Shown here: positions 24,929 to 34,451 of the stretch, piece after piece
Position numbering within the stretch: the stretch's first letter is position 1
How the letters are laid out: the number at the start of each line of letters is the position of its first letter
Source: Chitinophaga pinensis
Lineage (GTDB): Bacteria > Bacteroidota > Bacteroidia > Chitinophagales > Chitinophagaceae
Reading direction: 5' to 3'
DNA: 46,892 nt
Assembly: GCA_945876095.1 (NCBI GenBank)
Contig: CAMCMP010000023.1
Location: 1 to 46,892 of the forward strand
Program-made: the position numbers and the translations under genes
The notes under the pieces: generated by a model
The model's database searches: none
What the model saw: only the letters and a program-made list of their open reading frames with translations
Told to the model about the DNA's origin: nothing

Positions 24929-27535
24929 ATGACTGCAGAACATCAACGCTTAGCAGCGAACGCTAAAAAGCCAATCCCTTTGGAGCAATGGGGTCCTTAC
25001 CTAAGCGAAAGGCAATGGGGTACCGTTAGAGAAGATTATGGATATTATGGAGATGCATGGGGGTACCTTCCTTTTGACCAGTCTCATTTTAGAACCTACC
25101 AATGGGGGGAAGATGGTATTGCAGGAATCTCTGATTATTTTCAAAACCTTTGTTTTGCAGTTTCATTTTGGAATGAGAAAGATCGAATTCTGAAAGAACG
25201 TTTGTTTGGCCTTGGAAATTACGAAGGTAATCATGGCGAAGACGTAAAGGAATTATATTATTACCAGGATAATATTCCTACCCATTACTACATGGAGTAT
25301 TTGTATAAATATCCTCAAAGGGAATTTCCTTATGAAGAACTTAAAAATGCCAATCGTTATCGCTCTATGCATGAGCCTGAATATGAAATACTCGATACGG
25401 GTGTATTTGATCAAGATGAATATTTCGACATTAATATTACTTATGCTAAAGAAAATTCCCAGGATATCTATATTAAAATAGATATTACCAATCGAAATAA
25501 AAAGACAGCTCCAATCACTGTGCTGCCAACACTTTGGTTTTATAATCGCTGGGCAAACAATCCTATCGAACCCAAGCCTTCAATCACTTATTTAAATAAA
25601 ACATCCGTAAAGATTGATCACCAAAGGTTGGGAGACTATTATTTTTATTTCCAGCATTCAGATTATACTTTGTTTACAGATAATGAGACAAATTTAAATA
25701 AGACCACTGGAGCTCAAAATGACAATCCTTTCGTAAAAGATGCTTTTCATGATGCAGTGATTCATGGAACGAATAGAAAGAAATTGCACCATAGGAATTA
25801 CGGAACTAAGTTTTCACCCATGTACCAACTCAAAATAAAGGGTGGTGAAACTAAAACAATTTATTGCAGGCTTACCAATCAATTCGAAGAAAGACCTTTT
25901 AATATAGGGTTTGAAAATATTTTTAGTAATCGTAAGCAGGAGGCGAATGATTTTTATCAAAAAATACTTCCTGCTCACATTTCCGATGATTTAAAAAACA
26001 TACAACGCAAAGCTTTGGCAGGAGTTTTATGGAGTAAACAATTCTATCATTATGATGTGGAGCACTGGCTCAATAATAGCGATGGTTTAACGCCCGTAAA
26101 TGACGGCAAATTAAAGGGTCGTAACAATGACTGGACTCATTTGAAAAATCAAGATGTTATTGCAATGCCCGATAAATGGGAATATCCATGGTATGCTGCT
26201 TGGGATCTGGCTTTTCATTGCATTTCACTAGTAATGGTGGACCCTGAATTTGCTAAAAACCAGTTGCTCCTTATGATGCGCGAATGGTATATGAAACCCG
26301 ATGGACAATTGCCTGCCTATGAATGGAATTTCAGCGATGTTAATCCACCGGTGCAAGCATGGGCTGCATTAGAAGTTTATAGAATAGAGAAAGAATCTAC
26401 TGGTAACGGAGATATTACTTTTTTGAAAAGGGTCTTTCAAAAACTACTTATTAATTTCACTTGGTGGATTAATCGTAAAGATAGAAATGGTAATAATATT
26501 TTTGAAGGTGGATTTTTAGGATTGGATAATATTGGCGTTTTTAATAGAAGTCATAATTTGTCGGCTCAAATGCAACTCGAACAAGCGGATGGAACTAGTT
26601 GGATGGGGATGTATGCTCTCAATATGATGGATATGGCGTTAGAAATAGCCCAACATGATATTGCTTTTGAAGACACTGCAACTAAATTTTTTGAACATTT
26701 TGTATTGATTTCTGAAGCACTCAATAGCCATAGTCTTTGGAATGAAGAAGATAAATTTTTCTATGATTCTCTCAGAATTGATGGAGCCGAACCTATTCCT
26801 ATGCGTATACAAAGTATTGTAGGATTAACTAGCTTGTTTGCTGTAAGTATCATGGATATTGAAATATTTAAACGTCTTCCAGATTTCAAAAAAAGAATTG
26901 AGTGGTTTGAAACTTATCGTGCAAAAAACAATCGTTACTGGCCTAATGAAGAACATAGTGATGGAGAGGATATTTTGATTTCTTTAGTAAAAAAAGACCG
27001 ATTGATTCATTTATTGCATCGATTACTCAACGAGGAGGAGTTCTTGTCTGGAGGCGGTATCAGGGCATTATCAAAATATCATCAAGCCAATCCATATTCA
27101 GTAACCATAGATGGAACTAAGTATGAAATTCAATATGACCCCGGAGATTCTACTAGTAATCTTTTTGGTGGAAATAGTAATTGGCGAGGACCAGTTTGGA
27201 TGCCTATTAATTATTTAATCATTCGCTCTATCAGAAAGTATGGAGAATTTTATGGGGATAGACTTAAGGTTGAGTGTCCTATCGGATCAGGCGTATTTTT
27301 AAATCTAGTAGAGGTATCTAAAGTGTTGACTGAAAGAGTGATTAGTCTTTTGTCAATCGATGAAGCGGGGGATAGAAAATTCAATGGTAAATATAATTGG
27401 TTCTATAAAAAACCAGGTAATGAAGATTTAATGTTATTCTTTGAATATTTTCATGGAGATACTGGAAGCGGTTTAGGAGCAAGTCATCAAACTGGATGGA
27501 CGTCATTGATAGCAGATTTAATAGGTAGTTTGTAA
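24929..27535 (+). CDS. Cytoplasmic GH63-like glucosidase
   Basis: 868 residues, no signal peptide. It belongs to the large GH63-like glucosidase group found in many bacteria (relatives of mannosylglycerate/glucosylglycerate hydrolases and YgjK). The N-terminus LSERQWGTVREDYGYYGDAW (25-44) is diagnostic for this group. The (alpha/alpha)6 barrel starts near residue 350. It shows YAAWDLAFH (422-430) with Asp426 as the likely general acid, DGQLPAYEWNFSDVNPPVQAW, GGNSNWRGPVW, and a C-terminal FFEYFHGDTGSG with Glu839 as the likely base. Substrate could be an alpha-glucoside such as a compatible solute or intracellular glucan-derived oligosaccharide; the sequence does not decide. It stands between the ChaN-like gene and a YncE-phosphoesterase, with 183 bases to the latter, so co-transcription is not certain. 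Confidence 0.8.
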   Translation: MTAEHQRLAANAKKPIPLEQWGPYLSERQWGTVREDYGYYGDAWGYLPFDQSHFRTYQWGEDGIAGISDYFQNLCFAVSFWNEKDRILKERLFGLGNYEGNHGEDVKELYYYQDNIPTHYYMEYLYKYPQREFPYEELKNANRYRSMHEPEYEILDTGVFDQDEYFDINITYAKENSQDIYIKIDITNRNKKTAPITVLPTLWFYNRWANNPIEPKPSITYLNKTSVKIDHQRLGDYYFYFQHSDYTLFTDNETNLNKTTGAQNDNPFVKDAFHDAVIHGTNRKKLHHRNYGTKFSPMYQLKIKGGETKTIYCRLTNQFEERPFNIGFENIFSNRKQEANDFYQKILPAHISDDLKNIQRKALAGVLWSKQFYHYDVEHWLNNSDGLTPVNDGKLKGRNNDWTHLKNQDVIAMPDKWEYPWYAAWDLAFHCISLVMVDPEFAKNQLLLMMREWYMKPDGQLPAYEWNFSDVNPPVQAWAALEVYRIEKESTGNGDITFLKRVFQKLLINFTWWINRKDRNGNNIFEGGFLGLDNIGVFNRSHNLSAQMQLEQADGTSWMGMYALNMMDMALEIAQHDIAFEDTATKFFEHFVLISEALNSHSLWNEEDKFFYDSLRIDGAEPIPMRIQSIVGLTSLFAVSIMDIEIFKRLPDFKKRIEWFETYRAKNNRYWPNEEHSDGEDILISLVKKDRLIHLLHRLLNEEEFLSGGGIRALSKYHQANPYSVTIDGTKYEIQYDPGDSTSNLFGGNSNWRGPVWMPINYLIIRSIRKYGEFYGDRLKVECPIGSGVFLNLVEVSKVLTERVISLLSIDEAGDRKFNGKYNWFYKKPGNEDLMLFFEYFHGDTGSGLGASHQTGWTSLIADLIGSL

Positions 27536-27691
27536 CTGAAAATTAAAATTGACCTACGATTTTTTCGTTATTAAACTTTTACTCTATTATTTTTTATGTA
27601 TAAATTCATTTTTTGGAGGCTGGTATTGCATTTCAGCACTACATAACATTTAATTAATCCTATTAATGAGTTCTATTCATCCAGCTATTTG

Positions 27692-27699
27692 TATCTTTA
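27692..27699 (+). promoter_or_regulatory. Near-consensus -7 box (TATCTTTA)
   Basis: TATCTTTA matches seven of eight positions of TAnnTTTG-type boxes and lies 20 bases upstream of the phosphoesterase ATG. No clear -33 element is seen. Confidence 0.25.
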
Positions 27700-27718
27700 G
27701 AAAAATAATTTTACTGTC

Positions 27719-30118
27719 ATGCAAAAGCAATTTTTACTCCTTTGTTTTATTCTAAATCTTTCAGTCATTGCTTTTTCTCAAAAGCAAGTAGTTCTCCCAA
27801 ATGGATGGAAACTTTCACCTGCTGGAAAAAGTTTGTCATTGGGCGACTTACCATTAAATATTGCTGTTAGTAATTCAAAAAAAATATTGGCTGTTACCAA
27901 TAACGGACAAAGTAAACAGAGCCTACAGTTGATAGACGTAGCCACCCAAAAAGTAATTGACAAAATTACTATTGAAAAGAGTTGGTTAGGATTAAAGTTT
28001 AGCGCGGATGAAAAATATTTATATGCAGCTGGAGGAAATGATAACCTTATTTGGAAGTATTCTATCATTAACAAAAAACTAAATGTAGCAGATAGTTTTA
28101 TTTTAGGAGAAAAGTGGCCTAATAAAATTTCTCCTGCTGGAATTGAAATTGATGATGCAAAGAATTTATTGTATGTAGTAACTAAAGACAATAATTCTAT
28201 TTACCTGTTTGATCTGAAAACAAAAAAAATAAAAGGAATTTATCCTTTGAAGGGGGAGGCATTTACTTGTTTGTTATCTCCTGATAAAAATACTTTGTAT
28301 GTTAGTTGCTGGGGATGTGATAAGGTTGTTTTATTTGACACAAAGGAGTTGAAAATTAAAACAGAAATCCCGGTAGGGGACAATCCGAATGAGCTATGTC
28401 TCAATAAAAGTGGCTCACTGTTGTATGTTACCAATGCGAATGACAATTCTGTTTCAGTAATCGATACTAAGAAAAACAGGGTTATTGAAACGCTCATTTC
28501 ATCTCTTTATGCAGATGCACCTCAAGGCAGTACTGCCAACGGGTTAGCATTGAGCACAGATGAAAAAACTTTATTTATTGCTAATGCTGATAACAATTCC
28601 TTGGCAGTTTTTGATGTAAGTAATCCAGGCTTTAGTAAATCCAAAGGCTTTATTCCAGTGGGATGGTATCCTACATGTGTGAGAGTGGTTGGAAAAAAAA
28701 TATGGGTAAGCAATGGAAAAGGTTTTTCCTCTTTTGCTAATCCCAAAGGACCTAATCCAATTAAAAGAAGGGTAAAATTTCAGAAAGATGATGAGGAAGG
28801 CGGACAATATATTGGCGGATTGATGAAAGGAACCATGAGTATTATTGACTTTCCTTCAGAAGAACAATTGGCTCTCTATTCTAAACAAGTATATTCCAAC
28901 ACTCCTTATTCTAAGGCAAAAGAAATTGAAGCGCAGGGCGAAGAAGGGAATCCAATTCCAAGAAAATTGGATGGAAAATCTCCCATTAAACATGTATTTT
29001 ATATTATTAAAGAAAACCGGACTTATGATCAAGTGTTGGGTGATGTGAAGGAAGGTAATGGTGATACCTCATTGGTTTTATTTGGTGAAAAAGTCACTCC
29101 TAATCAGCATCAATTAGTGAAGGATTTTGTATTGCTAGATAATTTTTATGTAGATGGAGAAGTAAGTGCGGATGGTCATAATTGGAGTTTCGGCGCTTAT
29201 GCAACAGACTATTTAGAAAAAAACTGGGTGACTAGTTATGGTGGAAGAGGTGGCGGATATGATGCAGAAGGCACTCGGGAAATCGCTAATAATAAAGGAG
29301 ACTTTATTTGGGGCGCCTGCAAAAGAGCAGGGGTTAGTTATAGAACTTATGGAGAGTTTGCTGATAATGCCAAAGCAAATATACCAGTCTTAGAAAATCA
29401 TTTTTGTAGTTATTATACCAGTTGGGATCAAAAGGTAAGAGATACGACTAGAGTCAATCAATGGAAAAGAGATTTTGATTCATTGGTAGCCATCAATGCT
29501 TTGCCTCAATTGAATACTTTTCGTATAATTAATGACCATACTGAAGGAATGAGTATCGGCAGACCAACCCCGTTTGCCCATACTGCTGACAATGATTTGG
29601 CTGTAGGAATGTTTGTTGATTATTTAAGCAAAAGTCCTGTATGGAAAGAGAGTGTAGTCTTTATTTTAGAAGATGATGCACAAAATGGACCAGACCATGT
29701 GGATGCGCATAGAAGTCCTGCCTATGTAGTTGGACCATATGTAAAAAGAAATTTTGTTGATCACACACCTTATTCTACTTCAGGAATTTTAAGAACGATG
29801 GAATTAATTTTAGGAGTTGCGCCGATGAGCCAATTTGATGCTGGAGCTACTCCTTTATGGCGCTGCTTTACTCCCACTCCTAATTTTAAACCGTACAATG
29901 TAATTCCTTGTAATATTAATTTAGATGATAAAAATGTAGTGTGGAATGAATTGTCTGAACGCTCTGCAAAATTTGATCTTTCTAAAGAAGATAGAGTACC
30001 TGATAATGAATTTAGTGAAGTGATTTGGAAAGGGGTAAAGGGACTTCATTCTCAAATGCCTGCTCCTAGACGGGCTGCATTTATTAGGGAAATTGAAAAA
30101 GAAGATGATAAAGATTAA
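27719..30118 (+). CDS. Secreted YncE-propeller / phosphoesterase bifunctional protein
   Basis: 799 residues, signal peptide 1-20 (VIAFSQ). Residues about 30-380 form a YncE-like seven-bladed propeller with blades such as KNLLYVVTKDNNSIYLFD, NTLYVSCWGCDKVVLFDT and SLLYVTNANDNSVSVIDT. Residues about 420-770 are the phosphoesterase domain of the alkaline phosphatase superfamily (YIIKENRTYDQVLGD, SADGHNWS, NDHTEGMSIGRPTPFAHTADND, LEDDAQNGPDHVDAHRSP). These are the same metal-binding landmarks as in the fusion at 20087-23356, but without its GDPD-like N-terminus. It probably hydrolyses phosphate esters in the periplasm or outside the cell. A flavin reductase-like gene follows after 41 bases in the same direction. 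Confidence 0.83.
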   Translation: MQKQFLLLCFILNLSVIAFSQKQVVLPNGWKLSPAGKSLSLGDLPLNIAVSNSKKILAVTNNGQSKQSLQLIDVATQKVIDKITIEKSWLGLKFSADEKYLYAAGGNDNLIWKYSIINKKLNVADSFILGEKWPNKISPAGIEIDDAKNLLYVVTKDNNSIYLFDLKTKKIKGIYPLKGEAFTCLLSPDKNTLYVSCWGCDKVVLFDTKELKIKTEIPVGDNPNELCLNKSGSLLYVTNANDNSVSVIDTKKNRVIETLISSLYADAPQGSTANGLALSTDEKTLFIANADNNSLAVFDVSNPGFSKSKGFIPVGWYPTCVRVVGKKIWVSNGKGFSSFANPKGPNPIKRRVKFQKDDEEGGQYIGGLMKGTMSIIDFPSEEQLALYSKQVYSNTPYSKAKEIEAQGEEGNPIPRKLDGKSPIKHVFYIIKENRTYDQVLGDVKEGNGDTSLVLFGEKVTPNQHQLVKDFVLLDNFYVDGEVSADGHNWSFGAYATDYLEKNWVTSYGGRGGGYDAEGTREIANNKGDFIWGACKRAGVSYRTYGEFADNAKANIPVLENHFCSYYTSWDQKVRDTTRVNQWKRDFDSLVAINALPQLNTFRIINDHTEGMSIGRPTPFAHTADNDLAVGMFVDYLSKSPVWKESVVFILEDDAQNGPDHVDAHRSPAYVVGPYVKRNFVDHTPYSTSGILRTMELILGVAPMSQFDAGATPLWRCFTPTPNFKPYNVIPCNINLDDKNVVWNELSERSAKFDLSKEDRVPDNEFSEVIWKGVKGLHSQMPAPRRAAFIREIEKEDDKD

Positions 30119-30159
30119 TATAAAATATCAGTTATTATTTTAAAAAGCTTTTAGCAGAT

Positions 30160-30795
30160 ATGCAATATTTTTCGATTGATGAAATAAAGGGATGGGAACG
30201 CTTTTACAGAGCTAATTTTATTAATAGTCTGCAGGGTTTCAAACCTGTTTCTTTGTTGGGAACAGTGAGTGAAAATGGAATTCCCAATTTGGCTATTTTT
30301 TCTAATATCATTCATATTGGTGCTGATCCAGCATTGATTGGTTTTATTAATCGACCTGTTGAAGCAGCTCCGCACACTATTCAAAATATTGAACTTACTA
30401 GGCATTATACTATTAATCATATTCAACCATCTTTTGTAGCAGCTGCTCATCAAACTAGCGCTAAATATTCAGCAGATCAAAATGAATTTGTGGAGACGGG
30501 TTTGAAAACTTTTTTTCTAGAAAATTTTAAAGCACCTTTTGTTGCTGAAAGTGAAATAAAATATGGATTAGAATTAGAAGAAATAGTCCCTATCACCCAT
30601 AATAATACTTTTTTAGTAATTGGATCCATTACTCATGTTTTACTAAAAGAAGGGCTGATTCAACAGGATGGTTTTATTGATGCATATAAAGCACAAACGG
30701 TTACTTCATTAGGTTTAGATGGATATTATTCTACCGAGCCAATTGCAAGATTCGAATATGCGAAGCCAGCCAAGGAGGTTAAAAAAATAAACTAA
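30160..30795 (+). CDS. Flavin reductase-like FMN-binding protein
   Basis: 211 residues, cytoplasmic. The sequence fits the split-barrel flavin reductase-like domain: FINSLQGFKPVSLLGTVSENGIPNLAIFSN (residues 21-50) is the usual first beta-hairpin, followed by PALIGFINRP, HTIQNIELTRHYTINHI and FETGLKTF-like FVETGLKTF segments. Such proteins bind FMN and are often flavin reductases or uncharacterised flavoproteins. No partner monooxygenase is nearby. It starts 41 bases after the phosphoesterase gene and its stop codon overlaps the stop codon of the convergent flippase gene by three bases (30793-30794 shared within 30792-30795). It is therefore probably the last gene of its transcript. Confidence 0.78.
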   Translation: MQYFSIDEIKGWERFYRANFINSLQGFKPVSLLGTVSENGIPNLAIFSNIIHIGADPALIGFINRPVEAAPHTIQNIELTRHYTINHIQPSFVAAAHQTSAKYSADQNEFVETGLKTFFLENFKAPFVAESEIKYGLELEEIVPITHNNTFLVIGSITHVLLKEGLIQQDGFIDAYKAQTVTSLGLDGYYSTEPIARFEYAKPAKEVKKIN

Positions 30796-32306
30796 TTCGT
30801 TTTGCTCTTAAAAAACTTTCCTATTAAAGGGAATTGTTGAAATTCTTTTCTTTCTATGTTAGCTACGAAATAAATAAATGCAAATATTAAAATGGAGGCG
30901 GTAATTATTGAATAATAAATATTTCCACTTATCAATCCTAAGCCCTTGTGCAGGAAGAAAATGAGAGTAGTAAGAACTAGATAGGCAATTAACTTCTTTT
31001 TAGCATAGGGAATGGGATAAAATTTCTGCCCAAATAAGTAAGAAGTTACCATCATAAAAGCATAGCAACTGAAGGTGGCCCAGGCGCTTCCAGTATATCC
31101 GAAATGAGGAATCCACCAAATATTTAAAAGTACGGTTACGATTGCCCCTGCGATAGTGATTCCTGCGCCATATAAATTTCGATTGGTGAGTTTGTACCAA
31201 ATAGAAAGGTTATAATAAATACCTAAAAAAACACTACCCATTGCTAATATTGGTACGATATGAATTCCTTCTCCATACTCTTTAAATTTTAGTGTTAATA
31301 TTTTTTCAAAAACATCTAAGAAAAGTCCAATTCCTAAAAACATGCAACAGCAAGCGATGATAAAAAATTTCATTACCCTAGCATATGTTTTTGTTGCATT
31401 TTCTTCTTTAGATTGGTTAAAGAAAAAAGGTTCTGCAGCAATTCGAAACATTTGTATAAAAATTGTAATCAGAACAGCTAGTCTATAATTGGCTGCAAAT
31501 ATCCCTAGTTGTCTTTTAGCTTCGCTAGCTGGAAGGTTTACAATATGCTGATAAACTAGTCGACTGATCATTTCATTCACCATTCCACCCAGTCCTACAA
31601 TTATCAATGGGTAGGCATATTTCATTACCTGTTTCCAGATTTTACCATCAAAATTAAATTTAAAAGTTCTCCACTCTTTCCACAATAACACAAAGGTTGA
31701 AGCACTGCCTATTAGATTTCCGATCAGGTAATAACCAATTCCGATAGAGGGGTCGTAGAAAAATAGTAGTGGACTATCAGGTTTCTTGTCGGTGAGATAA
31801 GGGCAAACGCCTATAAAAAAAATGACTACTAAAACATTCACAGCAATGCCGGCTATTCTTACAAAAGCATATTTTCTGGGTCTGCCTTCTTGCCTAAGTT
31901 TTGCAAATGGTAGAGTAGCGATGGTATCCAAAAAAATAATGCCTGTGAGCCATACAAAATATTCGGGATGGCTAGGCATCAAGGTAGCGCTTGCCAATGA
32001 ATGACTAAAAAATAATAAAATGGCAGAAAATAAAATAGAAGAGCTAAAGATGGAAACGTTCAGTGTATTATAAAGTCGATCCTTATCCATCTCTTGTGAA
32101 AATCTAAAATAACTTGTTTCTACTCCATAGGTAAAAAGAATATTTACAAATGGCACGATGGCATAAATCTGAGTAAGATCGGCTGTGTCAGCAGCCTGAT
32201 AAATAAAGCTAAGCGAAAAATTAAGTAGGTAGCCGAGAAACCTGCTTCCAATGGTAGGTAATCCATACCATAAAGTTTGTCCCGCTAATTTTTTTATACT
32301 GCTCAA
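30792..32306 (-). CDS. Wzx/MATE-type polysaccharide flippase
   Basis: 504 residues with about 14 predicted transmembrane helices, the usual size for the MOP-superfamily oligosaccharide flippases (RfbX/Wzx group). The N-terminus SSIKKLAGQTLWYGLPTIGSRFLGYLLNFSL is characteristic of Bacteroidota members. Such proteins move lipid-linked glycan precursors across the inner membrane, for example for O-antigen or exopolysaccharide. The start is TTG at 32306; a TAA stop lies directly upstream in frame and no earlier ATG exists, while the family's conserved N-terminus is complete from this TTG. No glycosyltransferases are next to it, so the glycan is unknown. It is convergent with the flavin reductase-like gene and overlaps it at the stop codons. 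Confidence 0.85.
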   Translation of the reverse strand: MSSIKKLAGQTLWYGLPTIGSRFLGYLLNFSLSFIYQAADTADLTQIYAIVPFVNILFTYGVETSYFRFSQEMDKDRLYNTLNVSIFSSSILFSAILLFFSHSLASATLMPSHPEYFVWLTGIIFLDTIATLPFAKLRQEGRPRKYAFVRIAGIAVNVLVVIFFIGVCPYLTDKKPDSPLLFFYDPSIGIGYYLIGNLIGSASTFVLLWKEWRTFKFNFDGKIWKQVMKYAYPLIIVGLGGMVNEMISRLVYQHIVNLPASEAKRQLGIFAANYRLAVLITIFIQMFRIAAEPFFFNQSKEENATKTYARVMKFFIIACCCMFLGIGLFLDVFEKILTLKFKEYGEGIHIVPILAMGSVFLGIYYNLSIWYKLTNRNLYGAGITIAGAIVTVLLNIWWIPHFGYTGSAWATFSCYAFMMVTSYLFGQKFYPIPYAKKKLIAYLVLTTLIFFLHKGLGLISGNIYYSIITASILIFAFIYFVANIERKEFQQFPLIGKFFKSKTN

Positions 32307-32534
32307 TTAAAGAATGTTTATCAACAAATTTACTTGTATAATTTTTAATATTCGATTCAATTTATAATCAATATTTTTAACTGCTTGAATAGGCTACATG
32401 GCTAGCTATTCATTTTGAAGTGAGCTTCCATATCAGTTTAAATAAGACTTGATTATAAGTTACAAATTATTTTGATTGTTCAGGGTAGTGTAATCAGGTA
32501 TTAAAATTATTTATTAAAGGCTATTTAAGTGATT

Positions 32535-33596
32535 TTATTTCGGCTCTACTAATCTCTTGTCATGGAGTAATGTATCATCTGTGAGTGTTTGTAAAAATTC
32601 AACCAAATCTACTTTTTCTTGATTAGTGATAGAGAGTCTATTTTTTAAAAGAGGGTCTAGCGTTGGTTGGGTGATATCGATTCCTGTTTGGTAATGGGTT
32701 ACAATTTGTAGTAGAGAAAAAATTCTCCCATCATGCATGAAAGGTCCTGTGTATTGAATGTTTCGTAGACTTGGCACTTTAAACACTAAAGAATCTGAAG
32801 GCTTACCGGTAATGCGCATTCGCCCTATATCTTTTAAAAATGGATCGAGTGAAAGTCCATTGTTACGAAATGAATTATCTGTAAACAATGGTTCGGTGTG
32901 ACAACTATTGCATTTGGCTTTAAAGGTTGTGTATCCATTCTGTTCAGCTAATGTGAAGCTTGCTTCCCCTCTTTTTACTTGGTCATATTTGCTGTTAAAA
33001 GATTGTATGCTGCCCATAAATTGAGAGAGTGCTTTTAGCATTCTTTGGCTATTAATTGTAGTGTCTCCAAATGCAGCAGCAAACATTCGGGGATAGGCAG
33101 TGTCAATAGATAATTTTTTTAACAGGTTTTCAATATTTTCTGCCATTTCTGTGATGTCAGTAATGGGGGCAAGGGGTTGTACTTCAATGTGGTTAATGCC
33201 ACCATCCCAGTGCATTTCTTTCATCCAAGCAAGATTAAAAAGAGGGGGTGCATTGCGAAAGGTGAAGCTATTATTAAATCCATGGCTAAACTGGTGATCA
33301 TAAGTAGAGAATGCTGCAAATTGCTGGTGGCAGCTCGCACAGGGAAAATTACCATCCTTACTCAGGCGGCCATCATAGAATAATTTTTTGCCTAGTTGAA
33401 AGCCTTCTTCGGTAAGGGGATTATTTTTAAAAATATCGATGGGTGGTGTTGGCCAACCTGCGGGTATTTTAAAAGTTAAATAAGTAGGATGATATCCAGA
33501 AGAAATTGCATGTTCATCACTTTTTTTACATGCGTCAAAAAGTATAGTAATCCCACCGAAGATCACAATGGTTAGTATGAGAATTTTAGTTTTCAA
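32535..33596 (-). CDS. Di-haem MauG/CcpA-family enzyme, MbnH-like
   Basis: 353 residues. Two c-type haem sites are visible: CASCH (residues 86-90) and CNSCH (229-233). An N-terminal export signal ends in LFDAC (Cys23), an imperfect lipobox. The LFYDGRLSKDGNFPCASCHQQ, RNAPPLFNLAWMKEMHWDGG and PSLRNIQYTGPFMHDGRI motifs are standard for cytochrome c peroxidase/MauG proteins. Start is TTG at 33596, two bases after the upstream gene's TAA (33599-33601), and no ATG is available before the signal sequence. Its upstream partner is an MbnP-like protein, so it fits MbnH, the MauG-type enzyme that oxidises a Trp of MbnP. A plain cytochrome c peroxidase is the alternative. Periplasmic, needs cytochrome c maturation. 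Confidence 0.82.
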   Translation of the reverse strand: MKTKILILTIVIFGGITILFDACKKSDEHAISSGYHPTYLTFKIPAGWPTPPIDIFKNNPLTEEGFQLGKKLFYDGRLSKDGNFPCASCHQQFAAFSTYDHQFSHGFNNSFTFRNAPPLFNLAWMKEMHWDGGINHIEVQPLAPITDITEMAENIENLLKKLSIDTAYPRMFAAAFGDTTINSQRMLKALSQFMGSIQSFNSKYDQVKRGEASFTLAEQNGYTTFKAKCNSCHTEPLFTDNSFRNNGLSLDPFLKDIGRMRITGKPSDSLVFKVPSLRNIQYTGPFMHDGRIFSLLQIVTHYQTGIDITQPTLDPLLKNRLSITNQEKVDLVEFLQTLTDDTLLHDKRLVEPK

Positions 33597-33598
33597 TT

Positions 33599-34354
33599 TT
33601 AATTATTTACAATTTCTTTTATTGAAAACATAGCACTATAATTTTCTGCAATTTTTTTTGCCATTTCCCCAGGTGTAGTGCATACAGGGAGCTCAGTAAT
33701 TTTAATATTATTGGTATGCTGCCACCATAGATTCAAATCCGCTTCTAAATTAATTTCATTAACTTTTCCTTGTTCGACTAACAATTTTTTTCCTATTGGA
33801 AAATCCAGTTGAACAGTTTTTAATACAGAATTAACTCCTGTAAATCCTCCAATATGATAAGCAATTTTACTGCCAACCTGATTTGATTGTGGTGATACTC
33901 CTTCCATTTTGGCCATCACATATCCACTGTTCCATGTCCAAAACATATCGTTTAGTGGGTCTAAAGCGCCTGACTGCGCACCGCTTACATTTCTTAAACT
34001 GTCAACACCGATTAAAAATTGAATTGAGGAGAAGGAATTTTCTTCTACTGTGAAAGTAAAGGAAAGGCTAGCAGGTAGGCTTTGATTTATCAAATGATAA
34101 CTTTCTTTTTCAGTTACTTTACCCTTGTCATTGATTAAGCAAATATTGCTGATATAATACTTTAGCTGAGTGATTGAATACTTTTCACCAAATTTATTAG
34201 AGAATATGCTACTATCTAATAATATCGGTTGGGTACCAACCAAATTCCTAAAACTTATTTTTATAGTCCCTGTTTTAGGAGTGGTTGTTTTATTGCAGTT
34301 GCTTAAAAATAACCCACTCATTATGGTAAGGATTAAATATAATTCTCTTTTCAA
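33599..34354 (-). CDS. MbnP-like lipoprotein, putative copper-binding partner
   Basis: 251 residues, lipoprotein signal with LFLSNC (Cys20). The MbnP features are KYYISNICLIN (residues 65-75), FLIGVDSLRNVSGAQSGALDP (113-133), and MFWTWNSGYVMAKMEG (137-152) with Trp139 and Trp141, then a C-terminal LNLWWQHTNN (208-217) with two Trp and His213. In characterised MbnP a Trp is converted to kynurenine by MbnH and contributes to copper binding; that is known only from methanobactin-linked examples I recall. Start is TTG at 34354, the only option that leaves a full signal peptide, with TAA upstream in frame. It is coupled to the di-haem gene by a 2-base gap. No methanobactin biosynthesis or TonB receptor genes are in the window. 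Confidence 0.75.
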   Translation of the reverse strand: MKRELYLILTIMSGLFLSNCNKTTTPKTGTIKISFRNLVGTQPILLDSSIFSNKFGEKYSITQLKYYISNICLINDKGKVTEKESYHLINQSLPASLSFTFTVEENSFSSIQFLIGVDSLRNVSGAQSGALDPLNDMFWTWNSGYVMAKMEGVSPQSNQVGSKIAYHIGGFTGVNSVLKTVQLDFPIGKKLLVEQGKVNEINLEADLNLWWQHTNNIKITELPVCTTPGEMAKKIAENYSAMFSIKEIVNN

Positions 34355-34451
34355 GTAATTGATTTTAAAATGATCACTCAGTAATTATTTTTTTCTAGTT
34401 TAAATAGGTGGTTTTTGTTAATAGAAATTTCACCCTCCATTATTTCAAAAA

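Noticed and set aside
28571..28807. Minus-strand frames inside the second YncE-phosphoesterase gene
   Set aside because: They overlap a clear domain-rich gene and have no family features.
32535..33596. A simple housekeeping cytochrome c peroxidase
   Set aside because: It cannot be ruled out, but the tight two-base coupling to an MbnP-like gene makes MbnH-like function the better call.
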